A program made the position numbers and the translations under genes. 64,000 nucleotides of DNA from Cyanobacteria bacterium FACHB-63 (lineage in GTDB: Bacteria > Cyanobacteriota > Cyanobacteriia > Leptolyngbyales > Leptolyngbyaceae), in assembly GCA_014695255.1 (NCBI GenBank), contig JACJNX010000011.1, positions 1 to 64,000 on the forward strand. Reading direction: 5' to 3'. The notes beneath the pieces are model-generated. The model made no database searches, was not told the origin of the DNA, and worked only from the letters and a program-made list of their open reading frames with translations. Shown here piece after piece: positions 8,238-17,790 of this stretch (the stretch's first letter is position 1; each line of letters begins with the position of its first letter).

Positions 8238-9926
8238 TGCTCCGGGCTTATTGCCTTTTCGCAAAGACACGAACACATCATAGCGAGAGGTGCGATCGCT
8301 CGTAATTGCAGTCGTGACTCCGATCGATTGCATCGCTTCTAATGCGGCTCGATTGGCTGCGGGAATCTGAAGCAGTGGAAAGTTCTGAAGCTTCAGCACT
8401 CGATCCATATCGACGAAGAAGTGACCATTGCGGGGATTCAGTTCAGATTGTGTGCTTTTGCGGAATAGCTCATTTTCTGCCAGTGTGGTTGCTGGCTTTG
8501 GTAAAAAGGAGCTTGCTACAGGTGCACCAAGCGAGAGAAAAGCGACATCTCCATCGAGCCAACCGCGTGTGACGTTGACATTAGCGGCAGGCAGCGACCA
8601 ATTCACTACGGATTGTCCTTCAATTTTCGACTCTTCCACTTTAAAGGCGTATTTGTTTGCCATTGCGCTATCGAGTTTTTTCAGCGTTTCTTCTGCGGCA
8701 CGTCGATCGCTTGCCTGTACCATCAACACCAAACTTGCCGGAAAGTTGCCCGGCGCACCTTGAGGTGCAGGCAGTAAGCCTAACGAATACTCCCCTTGCA
8801 TCCAGTCGAGCAAGTCTTTCTCTAAATCGAGTCCGACGGTCGATCGAATGCCTTGCTTCAGTGCTTCTGGATTCACAAGCTGAATCGGATTTGCAGAAAC
8901 GCCTTGCGAGTAGTCTTGCCAGAATTGCTTTAGATTACCACCCGATGCCATCATTAGCGTGTCTCCGGGTAATCGCGTTGGTATCGATTTCGCGTTGTTG
9001 CTGGTATCGAACTTGCGTTGGCTATCTGGTTTTAGCCAGGAGATACTTTTGAATTGAATTCCATCATTTGCAAGGGTTGCGGTTGCCGCTAATCCCTGAT
9101 TTTGTTGCAGTTGTGCGAGTGTTTGCGGCGGTACTGCTCGACCTGAGTTGGTAGCAGATATATTTGCAGCAGCAGGAATGTTCACATACAATCGCGCCAT
9201 TGCATCATCCGATTTAATCTGCGTGAGTGCATCTCCATATCCGGGCGTTTGTGTCAGTGATGCCCCCCCTTTCACCGTATCGATCGCGCGATTGATCGCG
9301 GTTGGATTGTTAGCAACGAGAATTTGTGTTGTATCTAAAACCGCGATCGAAGCACTTTGTTCCGACGCATCTTGGGATTCCCGAATCTTTACGCCTTTGT
9401 AATCTCGCTCTTTCCAGGTTCCGCCCTTGGTTGCTGGAGACTGTTCCAACACTTCCTTGGCTTTCAGCGCATCGGCGATCGGTAACACCATCACGGTAGG
9501 TTGCTGAGTCGGTGGTGTTGCGCTTTGTCCGGGAGGAGGAACACTCACCCCCGCTTGAGGCGGCAGAAATGCCATTGTCACTTCTTTACCAATCCAGGGT
9601 TGAATATCGCGCTCATACTCTAAACCCCGACTTTTAAGGAAGCGATCGCGAAACTGCGCCAAGCTTTGATCGAATCCGGCTTGCGATCGCGGTGTCCCAA
9701 ATTCTCGAAGCTGCTGCCACTTGCCCGAATCGGTCGAAACCGACACCACCATCAAAGCATCTTGCGGAATGGCATTGGCTCCGACTGGCATGACGCTAAG
9801 CTGCTGTTGACGAGTCAGGGCAAAATAAGCGATCGTGCCTCCGGCAACGAGGGCAGTTGCCGCACCGAGAGTCACAGGTAGCGGAAGTTTTTGCTTTTGA
9901 GGGCGAGGTTTAGTCGGGGCGTTCAT
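8229..9926 (-). CDS. DUF3352 domain-containing membrane-anchored protein
   Basis: A 565-residue protein. A short basic N-terminus (PTKPRPQKQK) precedes one hydrophobic helix (about 19-40) that would anchor it in the inner or thylakoid membrane. A large soluble part outside contains IPQDALMVVSVSTDSGKW, as in DUF3352 proteins. The function of the family is unknown. The ATG at 9926 gives MNAPTKPRP; an in-frame TTG at 9935 is less likely. It is convergent with the endonuclease III-like gene and lies 118 bp downstream of cofH on the same strand. Confidence 0.85.
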   Translation of the reverse strand: MNAPTKPRPQKQKLPLPVTLGAATALVAGGTIAYFALTRQQQLSVMPVGANAIPQDALMVVSVSTDSGKWQQLREFGTPRSQAGFDQSLAQFRDRFLKSRGLEYERDIQPWIGKEVTMAFLPPQAGVSVPPPGQSATPPTQQPTVMVLPIADALKAKEVLEQSPATKGGTWKERDYKGVKIRESQDASEQSASIAVLDTTQILVANNPTAINRAIDTVKGGASLTQTPGYGDALTQIKSDDAMARLYVNIPAAANISATNSGRAVPPQTLAQLQQNQGLAATATLANDGIQFKSISWLKPDSQRKFDTSNNAKSIPTRLPGDTLMMASGGNLKQFWQDYSQGVSANPIQLVNPEALKQGIRSTVGLDLEKDLLDWMQGEYSLGLLPAPQGAPGNFPASLVLMVQASDRRAAEETLKKLDSAMANKYAFKVEESKIEGQSVVNWSLPAANVNVTRGWLDGDVAFLSLGAPVASSFLPKPATTLAENELFRKSTQSELNPRNGHFFVDMDRVLKLQNFPLLQIPAANRAALEAMQSIGVTTAITSDRTSRYDVFVSLRKGNKPGALP

Positions 9927-10043
9927 GAGAAGCAACAGGGTGATTGGAGTGCCGTAGACACTTTAGCAAAGTCTTTCAAATCTGTGACGAATTTGTAATC
10001 GACTTTCCCGCAGTGCGTCGGATTTGCGGATTTTGAGGCAGAC

Positions 10044-11180
10044 CTAAACGACAGAAGGATAGAGCGCGATCGGTCGATATAGTGTATCTCTTTGTTGATA
10101 AGGTCGATCGAGAGACGCGATCGCGCTTTGCAAAGTTTCTACTTCCATACAAGTTCCACCGATCGCGCCTGCCATTGTGGTGATATGTTCTTCCATCAAG
10201 GTTCCGCCAATGTCATTACAGCCCCAGTTCAAGGCTTCTACCGCGCCAGGAAGTCCTAATTTTACCCAACTCGGCTGATGATTCGGAATCCAATTGCCCA
10301 GGTAAATTCGAGCTACAGCCGTTAACAGTAACGCATCAGATAACACAGGCTGATCGCGCCCAACGCGACGACGTAGGGGCTTCGGAGCTTCCTGCCCGAC
10401 AAAGGGAAGCAAAATGAATTCTGTGATTCCGGTGTAACCCGATCGTTTTGCGGATTGTTGGAGCGATCGAAGCTTTTCTAGATGCTGAATTTGTTGTTCT
10501 GGTGTTTCAATATGTCCGGATAGCATGGTGCTCGTTGTGGGCACACCTTGTTCGTGTGTTGTCCGAACAATCTCAATCCAGGCTTCAGCATCAATCTTTT
10601 CCGGACACAGAATCTTGCGAACCTGATCATCTAACACTTCCGCAGCTGTTCCCGGCATTGAATCCACTCCTGCATCTCTCAATGCTGAAATCACTTCTGC
10701 AAAGGTTAAATGATCCTCGCGCGCAATAAATTGAACTTCCTGCGGTGAAAACGCATGAAGATGTAGCTGCGGAAACTCGGATTTAATTGTATAAACTAGC
10801 TTTTGATAATACCGGAGTGAACTATCGTTAATCTTTGCAGTTGGGTTTAATCCCCCCTGCATACAAATCTCAGTCGCACCCCGTTTTACCGCATCCGTCG
10901 CTTTCTCTAAAATCTGCGACCAATCCAACCAGTAAGCACCTTCATCGCCCTCATCTCTGCGAAACGCACAAAAACTACAGTGTTGCTCACAGATATTCGT
11001 GTAGTTGATGTTGCGATTGATCACATAGGTCACGGTATCGCCCGATTGTTGCTGACGGAGCCGATCGCTCACTTCCCGAATCTGCCCGATCTCATCGGGA
11101 TTTGCTTTCAGTAGCCTCACTCCTTCTTCGGGAGATAAATCAATTCCTGATAATGCTTTCTCTAAAATCGCGTCAATCAT
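10044..11180 (-). CDS. cofH: FO synthase subunit 2 (5-amino-6-(D-ribitylamino)uracil-tyrosine hydroxyphenyl transferase)
   Basis: CofH is a radical SAM enzyme that couples a tyrosine-derived fragment to the ribityl-uracil precursor on the way to 8-hydroxy-5-deazaflavin (FO). In cyanobacteria FO is known as the antenna pigment of some DNA photolyases. The 378-residue protein has the radical SAM cluster motif C-X3-C-X2-C (CEQHCSFC) after NRNINYTNI, which is the CofH rather than CofG context. It also has QGGLNP and the family-typical [15 protein letters not shown]. Its ATG overlaps the stop of the KaiB-domain gene by 4 bp (ATGA), so translation is probably coupled. cofG is not in the window. Confidence 0.93.
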   Translation of the reverse strand: MIDAILEKALSGIDLSPEEGVRLLKANPDEIGQIREVSDRLRQQQSGDTVTYVINRNINYTNICEQHCSFCAFRRDEGDEGAYWLDWSQILEKATDAVKRGATEICMQGGLNPTAKINDSSLRYYQKLVYTIKSEFPQLHLHAFSPQEVQFIAREDHLTFAEVISALRDAGVDSMPGTAAEVLDDQVRKILCPEKIDAEAWIEIVRTTHEQGVPTTSTMLSGHIETPEQQIQHLEKLRSLQQSAKRSGYTGITEFILLPFVGQEAPKPLRRRVGRDQPVLSDALLLTAVARIYLGNWIPNHQPSWVKLGLPGAVEALNWGCNDIGGTLMEEHITTMAGAIGGTCMEVETLQSAIASLDRPYQQRDTLYRPIALYPSVV

Positions 11181-11926
11181 TCTTGTCTTCCTTCATCCAG
11201 TGCGCCCAGCAAGCGTAAAACGCGATCGGCATCGTCCAAATTTCCCACAATTCGACGTACCGGACGCGGATACACTTTTATTAGTGTAGGCGTTGCCGAA
11301 ATCTGATCGGATTCTGCCTGCTCTGGATGCTTGAAAATATCAATCACTTTTAACGTGTAAGGGCTATGGAGCGATTGTTCTAGAAGCGCGTGTAGGTTCT
11401 GTAGAATTCGTGCTGTTGCAGCACTGTAGCCCGATACGAACAATCGCAACACGTAGCCTTGGGGATATGGAGAGATAGGCGCAGCAGATTGAGGCGGCGG
11501 AACTGGCTCGTATCGCACGACTAAATCGTGATTCTCCCAAAGCTGCGGAAATTGAGAGCGATAGTTTTCTAGAATCATTGGATCGCACATTTCTTGAGAT
11601 GGTGCAATCTGCCAAACTAAATCACCCGATTCAAACACCCGATTTAACAACGATCGATAGCGAAACACAGGCGGATAGGCCTCTGCAAATACCCGAACCT
11701 GCTGCGCTCTCGCATCAAACCAGCGATCAAGCGTTGCCGTATAGCAAGGCACGAGAAAATGCGGCGGTTCGGAAAGCTCTAGCGCGTCTTGCAGTGCAGA
11801 ACACAAATTTAAGTGCCATCGCCCTTTCTTATCGGGATCGATGCAGTAGACCAGATCCCCTCCCGGTGTAAAGAGAGCAATGCCCTTAAAGAATGTAGGA
11901 ATTGATCGGTAAAACTGAGAAGTCAA
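11177..11926 (-). CDS. KaiB-domain protein with a cyanobacterial N-terminal domain
   Basis: A 249-residue two-domain protein. Residues 1-140 form a conserved cyanobacterial domain of unknown role ([35 protein letters not shown]). After a Pro-rich linker ([16 protein letters not shown]), residues 157-241 are KaiB-like: [17 protein letters not shown] and the diagnostic [10 protein letters not shown] with PVRRIVG. KaiB-fold domains bind KaiC-type ATPases or act as thioredoxin-like sensors. The start is TTG at 11926, because no ATG precedes the conserved block. The gene is coupled to cofH by a 4-bp overlap. A direct role in the clock is not shown by sequence. Confidence 0.88.
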   Translation of the reverse strand: MTSQFYRSIPTFFKGIALFTPGGDLVYCIDPDKKGRWHLNLCSALQDALELSEPPHFLVPCYTATLDRWFDARAQQVRVFAEAYPPVFRYRSLLNRVFESGDLVWQIAPSQEMCDPMILENYRSQFPQLWENHDLVVRYEPVPPPQSAAPISPYPQGYVLRLFVSGYSAATARILQNLHALLEQSLHSPYTLKVIDIFKHPEQAESDQISATPTLIKVYPRPVRRIVGNLDDADRVLRLLGALDEGRQE

Positions 11927-11980
11927 GGTTAATCACTCGATCGAGCAGATTGCCCTCAGTCTATCGCTGTTTGACTCAAA

Positions 11981-12745
11981 TCACCATCGAATCAACTGCG
12001 CTTGGTTGTTAAAGAATTGTCGCCCAATTCCCTGAACAACCAGCAGCGTTACCAACACCGTTGCAAATGCCACCATAAACAGCACAACAATTTGAACCGC
12101 TGTTGCCTGAATTGGATCTGCACCTCCCAAAAGCTGACCGCTTAACAGTTCTGGCAGGGTTGCTAATCCCACGATCGACATCGTATTAATCACAGGCAAC
12201 ACTCCAGCCCGAATTGCCTCTTTGCGATAGGAAGCGATCGCTTGTTGCGGAGTCGCCCCTAGACTCAAATGCGTTTCAATTTCCAGCGTATGAGAATTTA
12301 ACGCCGTAAAAAACCGCTCCCCTGAGATCGTCGCGGCATTAATCGCTTGAGAAAGAACGATCGCCCCCAGCGGAATCAAAAACCTCGGCTCATACCAGGT
12401 TTGTGGCTGCACCACGATCGCTTGAACATACGCAACAGTGACGATCGTCGTCATCAAAAACGACCCAATAATCCAAGGTAGAATCGGCAACTTTTGGCTA
12501 ATCCGATTTCGAGTGACGATCGCACTAACAATGAGCAATACCGCTAACACAAACACAATTAAAACTGGACTTTGAGGCGGCGCAAATACAACCGCTAAAA
12601 CATAGCCGACCACTGCTAATTGAATTACTGCACGTCCCGCCGCCAAAATTAAACTGCCTTCTAACCCCAACCGTTGCCACGACGAAAGCGCAAACGCTGC
12701 CAAAATTAATCCGATCGCCCAAACCGCCTGAATCGCCAAATTCAT
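11981..12745 (-). CDS. fetB: FetB/UPF0014-type ABC transporter permease
   Basis: A 254-residue integral membrane protein with about seven hydrophobic helices. It carries the UPF0014 landmarks: LGLEGSLILAAGRAVIQL near the N-terminus, LSLGATPQQAI in the cytoplasmic coupling region and GLATLPELLSGQLLGG. In E. coli FetB pairs with the ATPase FetA for iron export under oxidative stress. No ATP-binding partner lies beside it here, so the substrate and partner are unproven. It is divergent from the aminotransferase gene. Confidence 0.85.
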   Translation of the reverse strand: MNLAIQAVWAIGLILAAFALSSWQRLGLEGSLILAAGRAVIQLAVVGYVLAVVFAPPQSPVLIVFVLAVLLIVSAIVTRNRISQKLPILPWIIGSFLMTTIVTVAYVQAIVVQPQTWYEPRFLIPLGAIVLSQAINAATISGERFFTALNSHTLEIETHLSLGATPQQAIASYRKEAIRAGVLPVINTMSIVGLATLPELLSGQLLGGADPIQATAVQIVVLFMVAFATVLVTLLVVQGIGRQFFNNQAQLIRW

Positions 12746-12857
12746 TGATTGAATTTCCCTTGCCTGATATCTTTAGATTCAAGATTTGATGAAACCAATC
12801 TCAAACCTCTTCGGTCTAAGAATAAGACCAATCATTACAGGTGCGTGGTACAACCGA

Positions 12858-13967
12858 GTGAATACAATTCCCCCGTTTGATCTGTCCGAGCAATTTAAAT
12901 CCATTGGTGCAGAGATTAATCAGGCTGTTTTAGAAGTGCTGGCATCCGGTCGATACATTGGCGGAGCCGCGATCGAAAAGTTTGAAACTCAGTTTGCTCA
13001 ATACATTGGTTCTGAGATTGCGATCGCCTGTAACTCTGGCACGGATGCACTTTTTCTCGCCTTTCGAGCGCTTGGTATTGGCGCAGGCGATGAAGTGATT
13101 ACATCACCCTTTACCTTTATCGCCACTGCAGAAACCATCAGCGCGGTTGGTGCAACTCCAGTTTTTATCGATATTGATCCGAATACCTTTAATCTCGACC
13201 TCGATCAAATCGAATCCGCCATCACCGCAAAAACGAGAGCGATCGTTCCGGTGCATCTGTTCGGTCAGCCGGCTGATATGACGCGATTAATGGCGATCGC
13301 CAACGCTCACAACTTATTTGTGATTGAAGACTGTGCTCAAGCAACCGGGGCAGAATGGGCAGGAAAACGAGTCGGTAGTATCGGTCAGATCGGCTGCTTT
13401 AGCTTCTATCCGACGAAAAATCTCGGCGCGTGTGGGGATGGTGGCGCGATCACCACCAACGATCCAACCGTCGCGGCAAAACTAAAAATGCTGCGCGACC
13501 ACGGACGCTATAGCGGCTACTATCACGAAGAATTAGGCGTAAATAGTCGCCTCGATGCGGTTCAAGCGGTGATCCTGCAAATCAAACTCCGCTATCTCGA
13601 TCGCTGGAACCAACAGCGTCAAGCCATCGCCGATCGCTATCATTCTCTGCTTGCCCCCGTTCCTGGAATTACTACACCTCAGTCGCTTGAGGGGAGCTTG
13701 AGCGTTTGGAATCAATACACGATTCGGGTTGAACATGATCGCGACCAACTCAAGCGTGATCTGCAAAATAAGGGTGTGAACACGATGATTTATTACCCGC
13801 TTCCCCTGCATTTGCAGCCTGTATACAAGTCGTTGGGTTATCAACTGGGACAACTGCCGGAAAGCGATCGTGCCGCTAATCAAGTCCTATCGCTGCCCAT
13901 GTTCCCCGAACTCTCGCACGAACAGCAGAACCAAGTTGTTTACAGTTTGAAAGATTGTTTGGGTTAA
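12858..13967 (+). CDS. DegT/DnrJ/EryC1/StrS family sugar aminotransferase
   Basis: A PLP-dependent aminotransferase of about 369 residues. It has the N-terminal IPPFDLSEQF and the cofactor loop NSGTDALFLAFRAL. EDCAQATGAEW places the Asp that contacts PLP, and SFYPTKNLGACGDGG supplies the Schiff-base Lys. This family transaminates keto-sugars for surface polysaccharides or glycosylated metabolites. The frame is open back to ATG codons at 12786 and 12789, but family alignment favours the GTG at 12858 (MNTIPPFDL). No other nucleotide-sugar genes are adjacent. Confidence 0.88.
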   Translation: MNTIPPFDLSEQFKSIGAEINQAVLEVLASGRYIGGAAIEKFETQFAQYIGSEIAIACNSGTDALFLAFRALGIGAGDEVITSPFTFIATAETISAVGATPVFIDIDPNTFNLDLDQIESAITAKTRAIVPVHLFGQPADMTRLMAIANAHNLFVIEDCAQATGAEWAGKRVGSIGQIGCFSFYPTKNLGACGDGGAITTNDPTVAAKLKMLRDHGRYSGYYHEELGVNSRLDAVQAVILQIKLRYLDRWNQQRQAIADRYHSLLAPVPGITTPQSLEGSLSVWNQYTIRVEHDRDQLKRDLQNKGVNTMIYYPLPLHLQPVYKSLGYQLGQLPESDRAANQVLSLPMFPELSHEQQNQVVYSLKDCLG

Positions 13968-14042
13968 AAAGTTTCAGTTCTAGACTGCTTTTATCTGCTG
14001 AAAGCCTTATAAAATCGCGCTTTTGGTAGATAAAAACGGCTG

Positions 14043-14198
14043 GACTTTCAGCATGAAAAGTTGTAGTTTTATATACTAGAATGAGATGAAACATAAAGAA
14101 TAGTAATCATCACAGAGCGGTGAGACGGCGGGATAGTCCCGACACTTCCAGTTACTAAATTAGAAGTGGAAAAACGACGAGGGCATCGCTGCGGATGA
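14043..14198 (+). promoter_or_regulatory. Possible promoter and structured leader of the ABC1 kinase gene
   Basis: An AT-rich stretch contains a -10-like TATACT at 14072-14077. Downstream lie two small stem-loops: CGGGA-TAG-TCCCG at 14129-14141, and CACTTC at 14143-14148 pairing with GAAGTG at 14163-14168. No known riboswitch class is recognised. Confidence 0.3.
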
Positions 14199-14234
14199 TT
14201 GCGCCCATCGATCGACAAAGAGGCAGATAATATC

Positions 14235-15947
14235 GTGGCTCGTACTCCGCTTTTTCAACTCAAACGTTACGACTCAAACGCGATCGCAAATTATTACCGC
14301 TTGCGCCCTTGGCAATTCATTTGGAGAGCGGTTCGAGTGACCGCCCTGTTTGTCGGGTTTGTCCTAGGCTTGAAGTTTGACGACTGGCGCGGAGTCGTAG
14401 AACGTAACAGATTCAAACGCGCCTCCCAACTCCGCCAGATTCTGACAACACTGGGTCCCACCTTCATCAAAGTGGGGCAAGCGCTTTCCACCCGTCCTGA
14501 TCTGATTCGCCGCGACTTCTTAGACGAACTGACCAAGCTGCAAGATCAGTTACCCCCATTCTCGACCGACATCGCTTTTCGCATTATTGAAACTGAGCTT
14601 GATGCTGATATCGATGAAATTTTTGCGGAGATTACGCCAAGCCCGATCGCCGCTGCATCACTGGGTCAGGTTTATCGCGCCAAACTCAAGACTGGTGAAG
14701 AAGTCGCCGTCAAAGTTCAACGCCCGAACCTCTTACCAACCCTGACGCTTGACCTCTACCTGATGCGCTGGGCTGCAAGCTGGATGGCTCCGTGGCTGCC
14801 ATTGAACTTAGGTCACGACCTTACCCTAATCGTGGATGAGTTCGGCTCTAAGCTGTTTGAAGAAATCGACTATCTCAATGAAGGACGCAACGCCGAGAAA
14901 TTTGCCACAAATTTTCGCAACGATCCTTCTGTAAAAGTGCCTTCAATCTACTGGCGCTACACGTCTGAACACGTTCTCGTGTTGGAGTGGATTACAGGCT
15001 ACAAGCTAACGGATGTCGATAGCATTCGTGCTGTTGGAGGCGATCCAAACGCGATTATTCGCATTGGTGTCACCTCTGGTTTACGTCAGCTTTTAGAGTT
15101 TGGCTTCTTCCACGCTGATCCGCACCCTGGAAACTTGTTCGCTCTGCCAGCGCCGTCTGGGGATCAAATGGCGTATATCGACTTCGGCATGATGGATCAG
15201 CTTGAAGAAGAAGCAAAAGAAACGCTAGTCGATGCCCTTGTTCACTTAATTAATAAAGATTATATCGATCTAGCACAAGACTTCGTTAAGCTGGGCTTTC
15301 TCGCACCCGGTACCGATATTTACCCGATCGTTCCCGCGATCGAATCGGTTCTAGGCGACATAATGGGCGAAAGTGTCAGCAGCTTCAACTTCAAAACGAT
15401 TACCGATCGCTTCAGTGAGTTGATGTATGAATATCCCTTCCGAGTGCCAGCGAAATTCGCGCTGATCATCAGATCGCTCGTCACTCAGGAAGGCTTAGCT
15501 CTCACCCTTGATCCCAACTTTAAAATTGTTGAGATTGCCTATCCTTACGTCGCACGACGATTATTAACGGGTGAATCCCCACGGTTACGCCGTCGCTTGA
15601 TCGAAGTGCTGTTCAAAGACGGCAAATTCCAGTGGCACCGATTGGAAAACATGATCTCGATCGCTCGATCGGACTCTAATTTTGACATTCTCCCGACAGC
15701 TCAACTGGGCTTACAGTACCTCCTTTCCGATGAAGGACAGTTCTTGCGTCGTCAATTGCTGCTGGCACTGACCGAGGACGATCGTCTCCACACCGAAGAA
15801 GTCCAACGCTTATGGCATCTGGTCAAAGATGATATCAAGCCTGCTCGACTGTTAACTGCCGCATTCGGGGCACTGGCAGAATTATCGCCTGCTGCTGCTT
15901 TGATCCCGGCCGTCTCTTCTTTGACGGGGGGCAAGTTGGAACGGTAG
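14235..15947 (+). CDS. ABC1/AarF/UbiB family atypical kinase
   Basis: A protein of about 570 residues of the ABC1K/UbiB family, atypical kinases tied to quinone and prenyl-lipid metabolism; cyanobacteria and plastids carry several paralogues. Visible landmarks include the KxGQ motif (LGPTFIKVGQALSTRPDL), the Ala-rich loop AAASLGQVYRAKLKTGEEVAVKVQRP with the ATP-site Lys, EIDYLNEGRNAE, HADPHPGNL (catalytic-loop-like) and YIDFGMMD (metal-binding DFG). A C-terminal Ala/Leu-rich region may be membrane-associated. The start is uncertain: GTG 14235 with an upstream GAGG is preferred, and TTG 14199 is possible. Confidence 0.93.
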   Translation: MARTPLFQLKRYDSNAIANYYRLRPWQFIWRAVRVTALFVGFVLGLKFDDWRGVVERNRFKRASQLRQILTTLGPTFIKVGQALSTRPDLIRRDFLDELTKLQDQLPPFSTDIAFRIIETELDADIDEIFAEITPSPIAAASLGQVYRAKLKTGEEVAVKVQRPNLLPTLTLDLYLMRWAASWMAPWLPLNLGHDLTLIVDEFGSKLFEEIDYLNEGRNAEKFATNFRNDPSVKVPSIYWRYTSEHVLVLEWITGYKLTDVDSIRAVGGDPNAIIRIGVTSGLRQLLEFGFFHADPHPGNLFALPAPSGDQMAYIDFGMMDQLEEEAKETLVDALVHLINKDYIDLAQDFVKLGFLAPGTDIYPIVPAIESVLGDIMGESVSSFNFKTITDRFSELMYEYPFRVPAKFALIIRSLVTQEGLALTLDPNFKIVEIAYPYVARRLLTGESPRLRRRLIEVLFKDGKFQWHRLENMISIARSDSNFDILPTAQLGLQYLLSDEGQFLRRQLLLALTEDDRLHTEEVQRLWHLVKDDIKPARLLTAAFGALAELSPAAALIPAVSSLTGGKLER

Positions 15948-16001
15948 GATATGGGGACGAAGGACTCCCTTCCTGATGCTCTTAATTCCTATTAATCCAC
16001 T

Positions 16002-16376
16002 GTGCAATACTTTTTTCCCCAACCTCCCTACCTTCTGCTCGTTGCCGGATTGCTGGCGAGTATTGCCTCCGGACTGGCATTTGAAGCAGTTTTAAAGCAA
16101 TCGGTAAAAGAATGGTCAGAAAATAGATCGACTCGCAGCTTGGCAAAAATGCGTGGGCTGGCGTTGTTTACTCCGTTTCTAGGCATGGCGGGCGGTGCCT
16201 TTTTCTTCCTTGCCGCAGGAGTCGAAATCTTTGGAATTCCTACCATATTTGCCTACGGAGTGTCGTTGCCTCTAACGATCGGGACGGCATGGCTTGTTTG
16301 GTGGCAGTTAGGCAAGATCCTAACGCAGTTAGAACAAGGCGGTTCAGCTGCTCTCGACCTCGATTCTTGGGGCTAA
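16002..16376 (+). CDS. Hypothetical cyanobacterial membrane protein
   Basis: A 124-residue protein with three predicted membrane helices (about 9-28, 50-72 and 78-102) and an acidic tail ending LDLDSWG. I recognise no named family. It starts with GTG at 16002 (MQYFFPQPPY) and follows the ABC1 kinase gene by about 50 bp on the same strand, so the two may be co-transcribed. A strong hairpin follows its stop. Confidence 0.65.
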   Translation: MQYFFPQPPYLLLVAGLLASIASGLAFEAVLKQSVKEWSENRSTRSLAKMRGLALFTPFLGMAGGAFFFLAAGVEIFGIPTIFAYGVSLPLTIGTAWLVWWQLGKILTQLEQGGSAALDLDSWG

Positions 16377-16381
16377 ACTTT

Positions 16382-16415
16382 AGAACCCTGCTCTATATCG
16401 ATAAAGCAGGGTTCT
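16382..16415. terminator. Hairpin between convergent genes
   Basis: A perfect 11-bp stem, AGAACCCTGCT (16382-16392) with AGCAGGGTTCT (16405-16415), and a 12-nt loop. It lies between the plus-strand gene ending at 16376 and the minus-strand protease gene ending at 16470, so it may serve both. The following T tract is weak. Confidence 0.65.
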
Positions 16416-16469
16416 ATTGATCGTAGAGCCAAAATTGCAACGCTTTTAATTCAAGATTCACAGGTTTCC

Positions 16470-17702
16470 TTATCTGAGATCGGCTGCCGCTTGCGCGATC
16501 GCGCCTAACTGCAATCCTGCCGGGTAAGCGCCCTCTTCTTTAATTTGCTTAATCGCTGCATCAGAAATTCTTAAATTCATTTTGCTCGCGATCGCCTTGA
16601 CGATATCTCCGCGATCAATCACACCCGAAACCGCTTCAGCCGGAGACAAGACCGTCACTCGCGGCAAGCTCTGATTCTCCAGTAGTTGAATGACTTCTAC
16701 GATCGAGGTCGATTCCTGCACTGTGGGAACTTCAGTCAGCGGATGCACAATGTCCAGCAGCGTTCTCGTTTCCCACTCGCTCCGCTCAATTCTCTGAAGA
16801 TCCTCAGTATTGACAACACCGCGATATCGTCCATTCGATGCGGCATAGTAAATCGGAGCACGGGTTTCACTAATCAAATAATCATCTGCAAACTTCCGCA
16901 GCGTCATTCCGGCATCAATCACTCGGAAATCTCGCGTCATAGCATCTTCGGCTTTCACCTTCAGCATCGCCTCTTGCAGTTCAGTGATGCGATCGTAAGC
17001 ACCTGCATTCTGCACTACAAACCATCCAATCAGCGCTCCCCAGAGTCCACCCCCATAAGGCAGGCCTAGGTTTCGCGTTACCCCAAACGCATCTGCTAAG
17101 CCCCAGACGATTGCAACCGTCCCTAGAAATCGTCCCACTTTCGCAGCCGTGCGAATTCCTTTAATCTGGCTGCCTGTGAGCTTCCAGACGATCGCCTTTA
17201 ACACCTGCCCCCCGTCCAACGGTAAACCGGGAATCATATTAAACAACGTCAGCACAAGATTAATCGCCGCCAGATCGCGAAACAGTACACCCAAAGGCAT
17301 CTCTGCATTCGGTATCAATAGCGCTACCAGCGTTAACAACAGAAATAGGCTAAAGCTGACTGCCGGACCTGCGATCGCTACTTGGAACGCTTTTCCAGGC
17401 GTTTTTGGTTCTTGAGCGATCGCTGCAATCCCACCAAAGAAGAACAGCGTAATTGACTGAACCCGAATTCCTTGCAGTTTTGCAACTAGGCTATGTCCCA
17501 ATTCATGCAGTAGCACCGAGGCAAACAGCAATAGCGCCATTGCAAAGCCCGTTCCCCAAGCAATGGGGCTACCCCAATCAGGATAGCGATACTGCCACCG
17601 CAGCGCATTACTGAGGGTGACGAACACAAGGATAACAAACCAGGACGGGTCGATAAGCAAGGGAATGCCAAAGAGTGACCCAACTCGCCAACCAGATTGC
17701 AT
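16470..17702 (-). CDS. Site-2 protease family (M50) metalloprotease with CBS domains
   Basis: A 410-residue intramembrane zinc protease of the S2P/SpoIVFB type. The zinc site is LLHELGHSLVAK (HExxH, about residues 64-75), and the third ligand lies in the NMIPGLPLDGGQVL helix. After the six or so membrane helices comes a cytoplasmic tail with paired CBS modules (about 250-375), a layout known in bacterial S2P homologues where CBS domains sense adenylates. Such proteases release membrane-tethered regulators. The substrate is unknown, and no anti-sigma gene is adjacent. Confidence 0.92.
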   Translation of the reverse strand: MQSGWRVGSLFGIPLLIDPSWFVILVFVTLSNALRWQYRYPDWGSPIAWGTGFAMALLLFASVLLHELGHSLVAKLQGIRVQSITLFFFGGIAAIAQEPKTPGKAFQVAIAGPAVSFSLFLLLTLVALLIPNAEMPLGVLFRDLAAINLVLTLFNMIPGLPLDGGQVLKAIVWKLTGSQIKGIRTAAKVGRFLGTVAIVWGLADAFGVTRNLGLPYGGGLWGALIGWFVVQNAGAYDRITELQEAMLKVKAEDAMTRDFRVIDAGMTLRKFADDYLISETRAPIYYAASNGRYRGVVNTEDLQRIERSEWETRTLLDIVHPLTEVPTVQESTSIVEVIQLLENQSLPRVTVLSPAEAVSGVIDRGDIVKAIASKMNLRISDAAIKQIKEEGAYPAGLQLGAIAQAAADLR

Positions 17703-17790
17703 GAATGGTTTTCCTAAAGTGTGTGTCTATTCCAAGCATACGAGATGAAACCGATGAGCGGGGGTGAGATAACCCAACCTTAAGGAAGAT

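Noticed and set aside
12786-12857. N-terminal extension of the aminotransferase
   Set aside because: The 24 extra residues have no counterpart in the family as I recall it, and the conserved block begins at the GTG at 12858. An upstream ATG start cannot be fully excluded.
14113-14198. Known riboswitch upstream of the ABC1 kinase gene
   Set aside because: Only short stems are present, and no conserved core of a known class is recognised.
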